NCBI RefSeq assembly: GCF_000143415.4
Contig: NW_003314264.1
Coordinates: 2,515,444 to 2,579,443 of the forward strand
Direction: 5' to 3'
DNA: 64,000 bases
Source of the DNA: Selaginella moellendorffii
Taxonomy: Eukaryota > Streptophyta > Lycopodiopsida > Selaginellales > Selaginellaceae
Shown here: one piece after another, positions 10,701 to 27,850 of the stretch
How the letters are laid out: each line of letters begins with the position of its first letter
How positions within the stretch are numbered: the stretch's first letter is position 1
Notes under the pieces: model-generated
Seen by the model: the letters and a program-made list of their open reading frames with translations, nothing else
Database searches by the model: none
Told to the model about the DNA's origin: nothing
Program-made: the position numbers and the translations under genes

Positions 10701-13700
10701 TCAAGGCTGCTGCTGTGGTGGAGTAACAGTGAGCTTGACTGGTATGCTTGACGAGTTTTCGGTGCCACCGTTGCTTTCCTCGAGTGGAACCTCCACTACA
10801 ATCCCTTTGTACAGGCAAACTTTCTCCTCTTCGCAATAGTACACCTATGGGAAGGAACGAGCAAAAGTGAGAGTTCGGAAGGCCGCATTGCTGCCATAGA
10901 AAAGAGCAAACCTTGGAGATTATTCGTAATAAGGAACTCGTCGGTTTGCTTCTCTCGAAACTTAAGCTCGCCCGACCATCCTGAAAAGTGCCTTTATCTG
11001 GCTTTACGTCCACGGAGTCATCAGGTTCCACATCAACTTCGTACTTGCTGGTTGCTTCCTGTTTGTAACAAACATAATAAGTATTACAATGCTTTAGCTT
11101 GGAACACGAACCTTGCTGAAGTGATATTCAGGAGGCAAATCTATTTGCAGTTGCAAGTCTCCTCTGAGACCGGGAACAGCCTGGAGACGAACGACTTCCA
11201 TGTCAGAGGAAGGCCGTCTTCTCAGCCGACGAGGAGACTTCTCCAATGGTCTTGGAGGCTCGACTCCTTTCAGCTCCAACGTAGTGACTTGTATAGCGTT
11301 GTCGTCCGCCCCGGGCTTGAGTAGACGAATCAAGTTGTTGTTTGTATCGGCTACAAATAAGCTGCCTGTTCAAGCAGACTTTGTGAGTACTAAGGGGATG
11401 TAACGTGCTTTAAGTTCTTACCATTGGGGCCCAAGGCGAGACCGGCTGGCTCTGAAAACTGAGAACGAGAAGGAAATAACTATCAGCGAATTGGAACAGC
11501 AGCTGTGGTACCTGAGCTTTGACGCTTTTCCCATCTTCGTAGCCAGCGACACCAGTCCCTGCTACTGTACGCACTGTTTTGCTGGCTAAATCCATCAGTT
11601 TAATCTGCAATATCAAAAGCATGTTAACGTTGTCGTTTTGGAAATGACTCTGACCTTGTGATTGTAAGAATCCGCCACGTAAATTGCACCGTTTGCGCTC
11701 GAGAGTATGCCCAGAGGGTGTTGGAATAGTGCTTGAGACGCTGGGCCATCCTTATCTCCGAACTAACGTCGACGGCTGAAACGATGCAGCTCTGGCGATG
11801 CATAAAACAAAACATACCTGAAACAAGTTCTCTGGAAATGTGGGATCGCCTCCCGAAAGCCATTGCGAGCCTCCCGTCTTCAAGTTTACGGATCTCACAG
11901 AACTACTTTCGCTGTCGGCAATATATAAGTGGTCCATATCTGCCCCAACCAGCTCAGAAAAGCTGAAGCCACGTTACAACTTGAGACGAGATTGCTGGGC
12001 GAGAAAAGAAACCCACCAGGAGATAAGGACAGGCCCGACGGCTGCGCGTACGACGAGTTTGACCCCCTGACACATAGAAATCATATAGAAATCATACTAA
12101 CATGTTGAAAACTACTTACTTTGAGCCATTGAGGTTACGCTCGTATCCATCCCCGCTAAACACTTTCGCAACACCATTGCTCCTATTAAATTCCCATATT
12201 TGATGCTCCCCCGCCATTGCTATGTAAAGCATCCCATCAGGATGCAAGCAAAGGTCCCATGGTGAATTGAGCGGCTAAATGAAAGAGAGAGAAATGGTAA
12301 CTGAATCCATATGATGTATGAATGTACCTGAGACTGGCCTGCTTTTCCACCCCTGTAGTCAAAGCCTCTTTCTCCAGTACCAGCCAAAGTTCTTACTGTC
12401 TCTTTCACAAAATCAACTTCCCTGTAATTGCATAAGAAATGTTACTGAAGTCAGATATCAAACTATATTACCTGAGAGCATGATTTTCGGTATCTGCCAC
12501 GTACAGGATGTTCTTTTCAGTATCATACGCTACACCCTGTAGAACGGCCATAAGAAAGATCCAACAGTCTTAAAACTACTGCACCTGTGGTCGATTAAAT
12601 GATGCTAAGGAGAATGATCCATCGGTTAAGCCTTCTGATCCAGAGCCAACTTGTAGAATATAATTTCCATTCAAATCGGTGACAACCTTCAAAAAAACAT
12701 TGTCATTCGTGTAGATACAAATAAAAAGCACTTACTATCCGATTGTGATTGCTATCAGAAATGAAAAGACGACCATTTGCCAGGTCCGTGGCCAGCTTTC
12801 CAGGAAAGCTCAATGGAGTAGTCAGAATTCGCGCACTTTTGCTTTTCTCGAGCTGTAATGGAATAGGTTGAGCGTTCAAAAGTTTCTTCTCTCCATAATA
12901 TTGCAGTGCAGCATCCACTAGATTGTCCAAGTCCTATGGCAGACGTAAGAAAATCTTGGAAAGCGAAGACGAAATAATACCTTTCGATGACCTTCTCCAG
13001 CAAGCCTCGCTATCACTTTCCCATTGGGACTGACAACCACGAAGGTTGGCCAAGAGCTAACTCCGAGTTTGCGCCATAGATTCATATCACCGTCGTTCAC
13101 TACCTGTGACTTTGTGAGTCAACTCCGCTATCCCGAATAGAATGGGCTTACCGGATGCGTCACATTGTACCGAAGCACTGCATTTCGAATCGCCTCTGTG
13201 TCTTTCTCATTGTCGAATTTGGCAGAGTGTACACCAACAACTGTGAGCTGCAAAAGATTTTCATATAACAAGAAAAAAAAACGTAAGTACTCACCGGTTG
13301 ATCTTTATACTTTTGTTCAAGGTATGCCAGATCGGGGAGTACATGCATACAGTTAATACAACAGTATGTCCAGAAGTCCAGAATAACCACCTTTCCGTGC
13401 AAGGCCTGTCAAACTAACAAGCTTAGCCATTTTAAACACACATCCAGTCATGCATACCCCTTTAAAACGAAGAGGTGCTGCTGTGTTCAACCACTGAAGA
13501 CCTGGGGGAAATTCCATGACTTTCTGTCCGCCACTTCTGTAAGCACCAAAACTGTTTCGAAACGACATCTAGCATAAGTAAACACGTCACTTTCTTTGCT
13601 TCAAGATTCGATATGTAGCTCTTGAACGAGTCGATACGGTTCCCAGAGTCCAGTTCTAGTGAAACAAAAACAACCATAAGCAGGAGACTACCAAATAAAA

Positions 13701-15387
13701 CTGGCAGCAACCTTTACCAGAGCCAATAGCGAGTGGTATATCATCAGCACCCAGAAAAGCATTCAAAAGTGCCATAGGAGAACCATATGTCATGGCCTGT
13801 TGGTATCTTAGTTAGTATAAAGAACGAGAAATGGAGTGTATACCTTCCAACGTGTTGCAGCAAAAGCCAAACAGGATGTTCCTAGACTAAAGCTTCCAAG
13901 CCTGATAATGTCTCGCCTAGTGATGCTAGTGCTGTAAAACAGCATGCAAAGCAACAGTTTTTTGCCAAATCTTAACAAAGAGAGAAATACCCGAAAGGAA
14001 GAGATACTTCAGTATCTAAAATAGAGTAGATCCAGTCCATGCCGGTTACACCAGGCGCCGCTTCTTTAACATCTGCATCAACAACACAGATCCTGGACAC
14101 TTTCTTAAAAGAGCCATTGAATTTATTGAAGGAAAAACAAGAACAAGAGCTTTGCTCACCAAGAAAAAAAAATGGAAAGAAAAAATTATCTAAGCCATCG
14201 TACCTTTGTCTTGTAAGTTCAGTATATCAGAAAGTGTGATATTGGCAATATTCATTCTGGTAAGTGTTGGATTCGCCTTGGCCAAACTTTCTTCGGAGAG
14301 AGTTGTGGATACAGCAATGCACCTCATTCCGGCTGCTCGAGCAGCTTGCACGCCAGCAAGTGCGTCTTCTACAACAACACACTGGACGACACACAGTTAA
14401 AAAGGACCCGGAATTTAATCATGCCTTACCTCTGATGGAGGAAGGCCAAGTGCTTTCGCTGCGGCCAGAAAAATGTCCGGCGCAGGCTTTAGCCTCTCGA
14501 AAACGTCCGCTGAGACAATGGCATCAAAACTGCCAGGAAAAACACGTTGCTGAAACACCAGCACATTAAAAAAAAAAACAGTAAATACTTGGTTTGTGGT
14601 AAGCCTGCTGCCGAAAGATTTGCGTCAACTTTGATTCGATCCGCACTAGATGCAACGGCGACTTTGAGACCAGCACGTTTGCACTGAGTGTTGAGGTGAT
14701 TAGAAGACAAACTTTTAATATCCATGAGCTTACTTCCATGATGAGCTCTAGTGCTCCGGGATATCCCAAGCCAGAGTCCGGCTTTGCGTACTGTCGTAAA
14801 GATCATTCACTCGTTACTCTTTTTTTTTTCGCTTTCCTGTAGAGCACGATTTTCACCTTTTGGATGTAGACTTCAAAGAACTTTTCTTTGGCTTGAATGG
14901 GATCAAAACCTGGGACCTGGTACAATCCAGCAACACCTCCCAAAAAATTTGCTTCGCCTGGAAAGGATGGAAACCAAGAAAGATTTCTTTCGATCAAAAG
15001 CAAGCCGGGGGAAAACTTACCAGTTCCCATGAATGGAATGAAATCCTCCGGCCTGACAGTCACGCCCATTCCAGCGAAAACATCCACAGCTGCGTCACGC
15101 GATCTCTCCTCGCTATCGCACAGCACTCCATCCATATCGAACAGCACACCACGAACTGGCGGCGCTTCTTCTTGCAGCACAGCGCCTTGCCGAGATTTCT
15201 CCACCGCCCTAGCGCAAGAACACGATCGATTACCTCCATTGCTTCCACGCCATCGCCTCGATGCATCGCGCCGCCCGCGGATTTCCGGTGCGAACGCCAA
15301 TGCTGGGCGAAAATCACCCGCGCCGCAGTGGCGCCGCGGCCATGGCACGAGATAGGGTGTGAGCGCCACGGAAGGCGCCATCGCCAT
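10701..15387 (-). CDS. SOQ1: SUPPRESSOR OF QUENCHING 1: HAD phosphatase, thioredoxin-like and NHL beta-propeller protein of the thylakoid
   Basis: About twenty exons code a protein near 1000 residues, matching full-length plant SOQ1. Order of parts: a plastid-type N terminus starting MAMAPSVAL; a HAD hydrolase with motif [12 protein letters not shown] (D84, D86), the SSADR Ser motif, the KPAPD Lys motif and the EDA acid motif; a hydrophobic stretch [15 protein letters not shown] as membrane anchor; a thioredoxin-like domain with [11 protein letters not shown] (near 13345-13380); then NHL repeats recognisable by [41 protein letters not shown] and [11 protein letters not shown]; and a C-terminal beta-rich domain. 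Known role: the lumenal domains limit a slow form of nonphotochemical quenching in photosystem II antennae. The start at 15387 was preferred to an in-frame Met at 15480 because it begins a plausible transit peptide. The gene starts 112 bp downstream of the ribohydrolase stop on the same strand. Confidence 0.95.
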
Positions 15388-15499
15388 TGCGCATGTATGG
15401 AGCTCCAAACTATAAATCTCGGATATTCCCAAGCAAGTGAAGAATATTCTCATTTTTGAACGTGGAGAAACGCGATCCACAAAGGAAAGAGATATCCAT

Positions 15500-17056
15500 T
15501 CACGAAGCCATGAGGCGTTCCTTTAGTAAAACTACGAGCTTATCGGCGTCCACAGTCACTGCTACTTTCACCGGCGGCTTGTTACACCACGCTGTAGGTA
15601 CTGCCCATCTACAAATCACGAAAGAAAATTTCTATAGTTCCATCCAGGAACACGAAGGAAAAAAAAATGGCGAGAACTTACTTCTTCCTTGTGTTGTTAA
15701 ACAAGGTAAGCCCACGGCAAATTCCCTCCTGCTGGACTCTTACGACACCTTCTGCGTAAGTAAAGAGCGATGGATCGATTGCCGCGATTACTGTTGCGGG
15801 ATCGTGAAGATAAATCGCTGCCAATAGAGAGAAAACTCATCAAAAGCTCGGCACAGAGAAAGAAAGCTTCTCTTCTTTTTTTCTCACCGTCAATGTTGTA
15901 GTAATCCCTGTGATAGTTAAGGTAGCACATAATTACATCGCATAGATATCGACCATACTTGCTGTCGCTTCTCCTGAGCTCCTCTATTTGTGGGCCTAGA
16001 ACTTGCGAAGTTAGAGCAAAGACAAAAACGAGAATAAAAGACCAAGGTACCTGTCATTGTGACTTGATGCGTTATGTTGATGCCGATTATTTTCGTGTTG
16101 GCTCCGCATGTAAGGACTATATCCGCGGCCAGTGGATCTCCTAAAACCTTCATCCAAAATCACTTTTTTTAACAAGAACCGGAAACCGGGGACAGCAAAA
16201 CTTACATTTGCCTCTGCAGCGGGGTTAACGTTCCCGTTCACAGCAAAAGCACCACCAAGGATCACGATCTCGCCTACAAGTTTAGCAAATGATGGATCCA
16301 TCTCCACAGCCTATGTTTTGGACACAAGTAGTGTCAAAAGCACAAACGAAAATCCAAAACTTCGTACTTTGCCGAGATTTGTCAGAGGGCCAAGAGCTAT
16401 GATTGTCACTTCTCCAGGGAACTCTTTCACTTTAGAAATGAAAAACTCGGAAGCAGTCATATCAATTGGTTTCCCCTTTGGAGCCGGGGGATTTGTGTTC
16501 CCCAATCCATCTTTTCCATGAATAAAATCAACAGCGTGCTCTTTCGTATCACCCTGTCAAATTGAAGGAAATAAAAACCAGATGGAGCCCGAAACTTAAA
16601 AACACACACACAAAAGAAAAAACGAACCTTGAGAGATTTGTGTAGCCCTTGAGCAACAGGAATGTCCTCCCTACCTGCAAGTTCGCACTAGAACAAGAAC
16701 CTCAGCTCCCGAAACCTTTGCGAGGCAGAAAAGGAAAACGAAAAGGAAGAATTTTTTTACCAGATGCAAAGCGTTTTGAGTTGCCATTGACGTTGATACA
16801 TTCCCAAACGTCGTCGTGAGGCCAATGACATCGAGCTCTGGCGACTGAAAGGCCAGCAAAATCGCCATTGCATCGTCTGCAAGAAGCAAAGGAAGAATCG
16901 ATTAGAAAGGATCAAGAAGAAAAGAGGGAGAATCGACCCCCAAGCAATGCAAATCCAAAGAGAAAAGCCCCGGCAGCAAGAACTACGCCTACCTATGCCC
17001 GGATCTGTATCGATGATCACCTTCTTTTGGAACGCGTGGGCGCTGGCGGGCGCCAT
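15500..17056 (-). CDS. Inosine-uridine nucleoside N-ribohydrolase (URH type)
   Basis: The N-terminal motif DTDPGIDDAMAILLAF is the Asp-rich calcium- and ribose-binding signature of nucleoside hydrolases. Further family blocks follow in order: GLTTTFGNVS, VDFIHGKDGLG, ALGPLTNL, VILGGAF, NVNPAAEAN, GDPLAADIVL and the C-terminal YLHDPAT with the active-site His. The first splice (16993 to 16876) restores the Asp motif. The last exon ends KERLMAS at 15500. Length is about 330 residues, normal for the plant cytosolic URH1-like class, which hydrolyses uridine and related nucleosides in pyrimidine and purine salvage. The start is MAPASA at 17056; an in-frame Met at 17089 is possible. Confidence 0.93.
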
Positions 17057-17363
17057 CGAGCGCTCTGCTTGGCTCCCACAAGCAAACAAACGTCACGTGA
17101 AATTTAATCTCCCCTAGGTTAACAAAAAATATAAAGGAAAGGATATGCTCCATCAAAAAAAAGAGGAGGATCGCATATTCGCATTTTGAGATATATCAGT
17201 AAAAAAGTCGTGTAGTGGTCCAATGAGAATTTCATTTCTCATATAATCGTCAAGCCTGGAAAGAACGAAGATTAAAACCAAGATGCCAAAATCGACAGCT
17301 TACCAATCGAGTATACAGTTTAAGCGGCGAAGATCTCGTCCCAGGAGCTCATATAAATAATCT
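17057..17363. other. Intergenic, ribohydrolase upstream / GLR downstream
   Basis: About 300 bp between two minus-strand genes hold the ribohydrolase promoter and the GLR 3' UTR. The stretch 17107-17200 is A-rich. Nothing else is recognised. Confidence 0.4.
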
Positions 17364-20489
<3,126 letters not shown>

Positions 20490-21030
20490 CGCCCGAAATA
20501 TTTCCTCACACGGAGAGAAATGCCGCCAGCAGCGCCAGATTTCCCACCGCATCCGCGCGCCTCGCCTGGAGCGCGAAGAAATTCGCCGATTCAACGCCGC
20601 GCAGCTTATGAATCGCCAGTGCGCTGGAATCTCCGCCACATTCCCCCTGCTCCATCCTTGTCTTCATCGTCACGGATTGCTAAAGCGCAAGTGGCGTCGC
20701 GGCATCTAGCACGGGACGATCAAAAACCCTATCTTGCTCTCGCATTTCTCTTTATTCCCTTTCTTTTCCTTTTCTCCCTTACGTCACTCAAGATACGAAT
20801 ATCCTGTTAGGGCTCCTTTGTGTCCGAATCTCTTGTAACTGACGCATAAAACGTGACAAAAGGACGGAGTAGATTGATTTGACCCCAGCGGTCACAAGCT
20901 ATCCCTGGTTACTAATGTGAGACGAAACGCCCAAGAACAACATCATTGACGCGACGTAGACTTGCATACTATGATAGAAATCTCCTGGAATCGATTAGAC
21001 AAAAAAAATTTAAGCCCAGGAGTTTAGAGA
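20490..21030. other. Intergenic, GLR upstream region
   Basis: This 541-bp stretch lies upstream of the GLR start and downstream of RRP40, both on the minus strand. The GLR frame stays open to 20639 but without a signal peptide, so that part is read as 5' leader. No repeat or RNA gene is seen. Confidence 0.4.
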
Positions 21031-22183
21031 TCACTTCGCTGCTTGCAAAAGCTTCTGGACAAGTATGTGTTGTTGCGCTGCGCTCAAGCACTCGGAGTTG
21101 ATGATCGCATTGGAGACGAGTACGGTGGTGGCTGGAGCATCGGATTTCACCTACAAAATCTCACACTCGCTCACGAATCCAAGACAAACAAGTTCCCGAC
21201 GTACCCAAACGCGACCATTTACACCAACGGCGATCTCAAAAGCCAAGCTTTTGCCAAGAGCTTCGAGCACCGGATAAGTCGGCGTACCCAAGAGCCTGAA
21301 AGAGAGAGAATCAGGATCGCCTGAAAACTATCGAGGAAAAACTTACGATCTTGCGAGTCCGGTCGAGCACTCAAACAGGTATCCTTCTTTCAGTGGGCCG
21401 TAACCAGAGCCTTTTCCAGAAGCTGCAAAAGATCAAGCATGTTTACTAAAAGACCAATGCTGGAAGAAGCATACCATCCAAACACGAGAGCGCGGGACTG
21501 ATATCGCGATGGGCTTTCACCACTCTTCCATAGACCACAGCCCCTTCCTGTGAGTATAGAGTTCTCGTCACCGCACCACAAATCCAAAAAACTTGCCTTG
21601 AGGTTTGGAATGTTCTTCCGCGTAGCACCCTCGAAAGAGAGTATAGGAAGAAGCCCAAGAACTGGAGCATTCAAATCCACCAAAAACTCCTGTATGTGAC
21701 GAATGAAAATCACTTGAGCAATCACTTGAGCAATCATCAAACCTCGGCGCGACGATCGATAACAATTCCAATCACAGAATCCTCGGCACTGGGAATGTAC
21801 TATACAAACCAAGAGAAAGAAAAAGATAAAGATCAAGCTTTGCTCAAACAAAAAATGCAAAAAGAGCGAAATTTACTCGCTTCTGTGATCCCTCCACCCA
21901 AAGTTTGGATTTTGCGTGATTCAATCTCCCGGCCTTGATAGCTACAACGCGATCAGCATCCTAGACAAGAAATGCTCGCTCTTTCAAACAAGGACAAAGA
22001 GAGATAAAAGAAAGAAACCTGAGAAAGGCCGCTTCCCAATCGCAGCACCTTGTTTTGCGCCTGAGCTGCGAGACCAAACACCACATCGCCTGGCAGCTAA
22101 CAAGATCAATCGCGAAAAATTTCCAGCAAAGGCGCCACAAAATCACTCACAACGATCCGGGACGCGCCCTCCTCTCCCCCCAT
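21031..22183 (-). CDS. RRP40: Exosome complex component RRP40 (EXOSC3 homologue)
   Basis: Nine short exons join in frame: 22183-22151, 22096-22019, 21960-21877, 21799-21743, 21689-21597, 21547-21475, 21422-21347, 21295-21205 and 21150-21031, giving 234 residues, the usual size. N-terminal LPGDVVFGLAAQ, the S1 domain (SVIGIVIDRRAE, FLVDLNAP, FEGATRKNIPNL, GAVVYGRVVKA), the diagnostic GYGPLKEGYLFE and a C-terminal KH domain with GVNGRVWV and VSNAIINSE identify it. RRP40 is an RNA-binding cap subunit of the nine-subunit exosome core, acting in nuclear and cytosolic 3'-5' RNA decay and rRNA processing. The intron after 21597 starts with GC (AAG|GCAAGT), a GC-AG intron. The last intron (21204-21151) is 54 nt, a multiple of three, and holds an in-frame TAG, so retaining it would truncate the KH domain. 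Confidence 0.93.
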
Positions 22184-22244
22184 TTACAAATTTCTAGGTT
22201 AAATCTCTTTTAGGTTTGAGATGGTCTAGGGCGCGGCGGCCGCC
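22184..22244. promoter_or_regulatory. 61-bp bidirectional spacer between RRP40 and adenylate kinase
   Basis: The start codons of the two divergent genes are only 61 bp apart, so the 5' UTRs and core promoters must overlap each other or the first exons. No TATA box is visible. The segment near the kinase start is GC-rich (gcgcggcggccgcc). Confidence 0.6.
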
Positions 22245-23479
<1,235 letters not shown>

Positions 23480-24005
23480 GAATGTAAAACATATGTATTG
23501 CTCACGTATTTAAGTTAAAATTGTACAGTTTTATTGTCATTCCAAAAATAATAGTATAAATTTTGGTAGTAGCTTAATAATTATTGTTCGGCTGTTTAAG
23601 GTTTGACACTTTTTTCTATTAATTTATTAATTTATTTTTGGTTTGCTTAAGCAAACCTGTAAGAGTAAATATACCTAAAATATACTTAAATGTTCTAGGA
23701 TATTTTACCATTTAACAGTCATTATTCATTTAAATTAATTTTGTATTCATAATTTATAAACTTACTTAAACACTTTCTAATATATTCTTTTTTATTCTAC
23801 CATCTAATAGTTGATATACAATAAGATTAATATTGTATTTATAAATTTATTTATAATTATAAATTTTTATTTAATCAATTACAATTGCTACATGCAATGC
23901 GTAGCAAATTATTTGTATGTTGATCATTTTTAACATATAAAGGTGAATGATATCCAATGCTGACAATATTCATGCTTTTATTTGTATTAGTTTACATATT
24001 CTCTT
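23480..24005. other. AT-rich intergenic region between convergent genes
   Basis: The sequence changes abruptly to strongly AT-rich after the adenylate kinase stop and back again at the transporter stop. It contains repeated TTTATTAAT/AATTTATAAA-like tracts but no reading frame or terminal repeats. It could be decayed transposon sequence plus two 3' UTRs. Confidence 0.45.
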
Positions 24006-25899
24006 TTAAGAATTGTGTGTAAGGGCCATTCCTGTTGCCTCTTCAGGTATTAAACCCAAGAGTAAAACGGGAAGAAGTGTGCATGCAGCCTGAATAACAA
24101 TCCCAAGGGACAAATTGCCAAATTCTTGCGACGAGATTTGCAATGCAGACGCCAAAGCTGCACCTGCAAAAGAACTTATGGTACCTCCCAAGTTACTGAT
24201 TGACATGAACAGTGCAAACAAAGTTCCCTCGATTCCGGGAGGACATATCTGACCGGAGAACACCAGAAATGGCATAAACCTGTTGTGTTTAGTCCAAAGT
24301 GAGTTCTGGAAGCAGTAGAAAAGGAAGTAAGAGCTCACTTGAACTGATTGACAGCATCTCCAACAGCGGATGCCCCCAGAACGAAAACTTTGTCGGGAAT
24401 TCCCATGCGTGTGTTGAGGCGAGATACAAAAACCACATCGCTCAACGTAAGAATGGCAAGACCAATATGAACCAGCCTGAAGAAAAAACTATAAGCGAAA
24501 GAAGATTATCACGTAGCATTACCTGAAAATTTTCCTGAGTGATACTCTCTTTAAGTAATGGTTGTAAAGAAAAGTGCCTAGCATGAGTCCTCCCCAGCCA
24601 ACTACACGGCTGGTTCCCAAAAAAGACGCGTCCAGCTTCACAGAATTGGTCTGGAAGTAGAACATAATCGTTGACAAATTTGGAACCGCTGACTGCGATA
24701 TCAAAAACCACAGCATTGGCCTGTAAAAGGTTGATCAACGGAAAGTGTATGATAGAAGTGGAAGACTTACCGGAAAACCGAAGGCTGCTTCACTGCTTGA
24801 TACAAAGAGCGACAAGCGCCTCTTATTGTAGGACTTGTCTTGTTTTGCTCCTCGCGCATTTCCTCCTCAGTTTCAACTTCTTTCCTGTCTAAGCTCCCTC
24901 TTCTTCTGCGAAGACTTTTGGATTCTGGATCATCTAATGCTTCGTTCACATCGTTTGGCGAACTGCTTTTTGTGTCCTGGATCCCCTGTTCTTCTACACT
25001 TTCTGTTTTTCCATCGATGGCCTCGAGCTTTTCCTCGGGGCTCTCGACTATTGCTATCTCTCCAACACTATTTCCCAGCTTCCTGTCGTCCAGAAACGCG
25101 CAGGAGAGAAGCTGGACGAGCGGGAACGTCGCAAACATCATGAAGATCCCACTTACTTGAAGTCTGTCCAACGCCACCCCGCCGGCAATACTCCCCAAAA
25201 TCCCACCGAAAGCCATCGCTAGCCACGACATGGACTGGAGCTCTCCTGCGAACTCAGCCCTGAGCAACACACAAGTTCCACAGTAAGCCAAAGAGAAAGA
25301 ACAAGAAAGATAAAAAATTTAGTTTTTTTACTATGAACGAGAGAAGACCTTTCTTTCCTGGCCATCTCCGCAACCATGGCATCCACCACCACGTCCGCCA
25401 TAGCTGCTCCAAAATTCTGGATCGTCAGGAGAACGGTCAAGTAAATGTAAGAGGACCTGGACCACTCCACGGCGCCGAGGACAAGCCATGGAACAAAGCA
25501 CAGGACGCTGGAGATGACCAGGTATGGGATGCGTCGTCGACCAAAGATGGGAACGCAATCGGAAAAAATCCTGGCACAAAGCAAAGCAAAGCGAGAGATT
25601 AGCATTTCTTTGTTGACTATTTCTCACTTTCTTACCCATACAGAGGCTTGATGCTCCACGGAAGAAACGAAGTGGACATGACAAACTGCGACGCAGAAGG
25701 GCTGAGCTTGAGCTGATCCTTCATCTGATAAGAGACTCCCATCCATGCCAGCGATCTAAAGCCCTGCGGTAGAAATCTCTAAGAAAAACGAAGTTCCTAC
25801 GCTCGCAACAGCGATCCAAACCTGCGTCCAGTAGATCGAAGTCACCAGGAGCAAGAATGGCGCCCCAAATGTCCTCCCCAGCCTCCCGATCCACTTCAT
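24006..25899 (-). CDS. Folate-biopterin transporter (FBT/BT1) family membrane protein
   Basis: The exons code a 12-helix major-facilitator protein of about 490 residues. Family blocks include GFRSLAWMGVSYQMKDQLKLSPS, SFLPWSIKPLYG, SDCVPIFGRRRIPYLV, GAAMADVVVDAMVAE, ELQSMSWLAMAFGG, and the C-terminal CPPGIEGTLFALFMSISNLG. These are diagnostic of the FBT family, which carries folates and pterins and has plastid members. A long acidic/basic cytosolic loop (about residues 220-320) sits between helices 6 and 7. The first exon is MKWIGRLGRTFGAPF, preceded in frame by a TAG, so this start is secure unless an upstream exon exists. No clear transit peptide is visible, favouring plasma membrane or tonoplast. 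Confidence 0.88.
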
Positions 25900-27850
25900 C
25901 TTCTTCTTCTTCGTCCCGCCGCCCTAACGAATTAGGTCAAATGAGGAGGCCCTAAAACAGAGAGCGCGTAATCCCTGGAAACGCGGCGATTTGGAGAAAT
26001 TAATGACCTCCGGAAGCGAGCTCGCTTTCAAAAAGGATGAGCTGCGGCAAAGGTTCAAAGAAAAGCTTGTGTGTGTCTTTGCCTAGCTAGCGAGCATTCC
26101 ATCCAAATTAGTAGTTTCTCTTTTGTTTGTCAAGTCGTCGGTCATGGCATCCTCCCTACACAATCAATTGAAATCCAGAGAGGATTAGGGGGGAGTGAGA
26201 GACCTGCAGGTTTGACGTCGCCGCACACGCACGCACGGAATAGATTTGTCAACGTTTACGCGTTTGCGGCAAATAAAAAGAATTGATTGCTGGCTGAGGT
26301 CCTCGGGTAGGATGGGAATCAATCGAAGCAACAAACAAATCAGTCGTCCAGCCCGCGACGCATTACCCACCTCCGCCATCACCACCGCATTGAATTCAAG
26401 ATTCATGCATGCACATCTCGATCCCTCATCTCGCAGTGCAGCACCTGACGAAGATAAAAAGAAAGAAATACGTGCAGCAAGGAGCTGAGTTGATGGAGTT
26501 GATGGAGTTGATGGGTGGGAGGGATTTTGATTTTTGAGAGATGGCCAACCGGACCGCCAGCCCATTTCGGGTTGGCGTCTGTGGTTGACCTTGCACTGCC
26601 CGCTGCTGCTGCATTGCATGGCTTGTTGTACCCGCCAGAAAAGAAACGGGTGTCGTGTCAACACGCTTATGTGATAAACCTGCATGTCAACCCCCGTAGT
26701 AAAACAAATCAATTAAAATACTGCCCAAAAGGTTGCAAACATTTTCTTCATCATCATCATCGCGCTTTCCGCTTCTTTGCGAGACAAAAGTGCCCCGACC
26801 CCAGGATTCCCGAGAGCGCAAACAGTGTCTTAAAGCTATTCAACACCAAAGCCCACTAGTTTACTAGACAAAAGCGCGGGATCTTTCCAGGCTTGTCTGC
26901 TAAAATATTTGCTCGCCGGTGGTTCCTCCCAAACCCTAAATCTCCTGCAGTGGCTTTTCGGGGCTCATCACCAGACCAGCTCGCCACCCATGCGGAAAGA
27001 TTTACACAGCATGTTGACTATGCCTTGCGTTTGTCAGGGCAGGGTAACCTAAAAGGCTGGCAGCCAGCTCGATGGAAAATGCCCATCATTGTCTTGTAGC
27101 TACCACCACCGCCAGGGCGTGAGAATCATACGGTGCTCTGCTCGTACTTCTACGGGTACATTCGTATATGAAGTCGCATTAAAGTCGTAAGTACAAAATG
27201 CCTGGTTGTGGTATATCAAGCGCCGCGCCGCAAAGCGGATAATTTCTCTTTTGTCCGTGATCATCTCTGCCAGACGCGCTTAGAGCCCTACTATACCCCT
27301 CCCGCCAAGCCGACACGTGGAAACGAGAAACTTTCAAAGTTTTAAAAGGGTGGCATATCCCCCGGGTAATCTCCCGCCCGCCGCGACTGTACGGAGTGGC
27401 CAGGGTGGCCCACGTGGCGGCTGACCAGGGCACGGAAATTTGGGGAAGCTTGGTGTTGGCTAGGTCGCGTAGCTGGGGCGAAGAAGGGGGCGAATGGCTA
27501 TGGTGGATGTACCATCGCAGGGGGTCCATCTCCACCGTCGCCTGGTGTGGCCGCGCGACATCGCTGTGTGGGCGCTGACCGTATGCCCCCTTTGGTCGCG
27601 GCCTTTAAATGCTGCCTGGCAGCGCATTCTTTCCCCGCATTCTTTCTTCGCGATTTTGCCTCTCTGCTGCGTGCACCCTCGTTCTCGATCGGGCGCTCTC
27701 ACTCCCCCCTTCGATTGAGTCGCGAGTTGGGTCGTTTCAAACTACACAAATCCGCAGTCATTGTGGATTCCGCGTCTCTGCTGCTTGCTTCTGGTAACTC
27801 CGAAGATCTTATTCTCTCCGCTTTCTATCAATTGTCTCACTCGCGCGCTC
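25900..27850. other. Long divergent intergenic region, transporter / IQM gene
   Basis: Nearly 2 kb with no supported gene. It includes a short tandem array of GAGTTGATG (about 26487-26515), a CATCATCATCATC run near 26750 and a GC-rich block at 27300-27640. The last part probably holds the IQM promoter and a leader; TTTAAATG at 27603 could be a TATA-like element. Open frames here lack family resemblance. Confidence 0.4.

Noticed and set aside
14860-15459. 199-residue plus-strand frame
   Set aside because: It is antisense to the first exons of SOQ1, which show HAD motifs and correct splicing.
20490-20639. Upstream extension of the GLR frame to Met at 20639
   Set aside because: It would bury the signal peptide that starts at 20489, which is needed for a membrane receptor.
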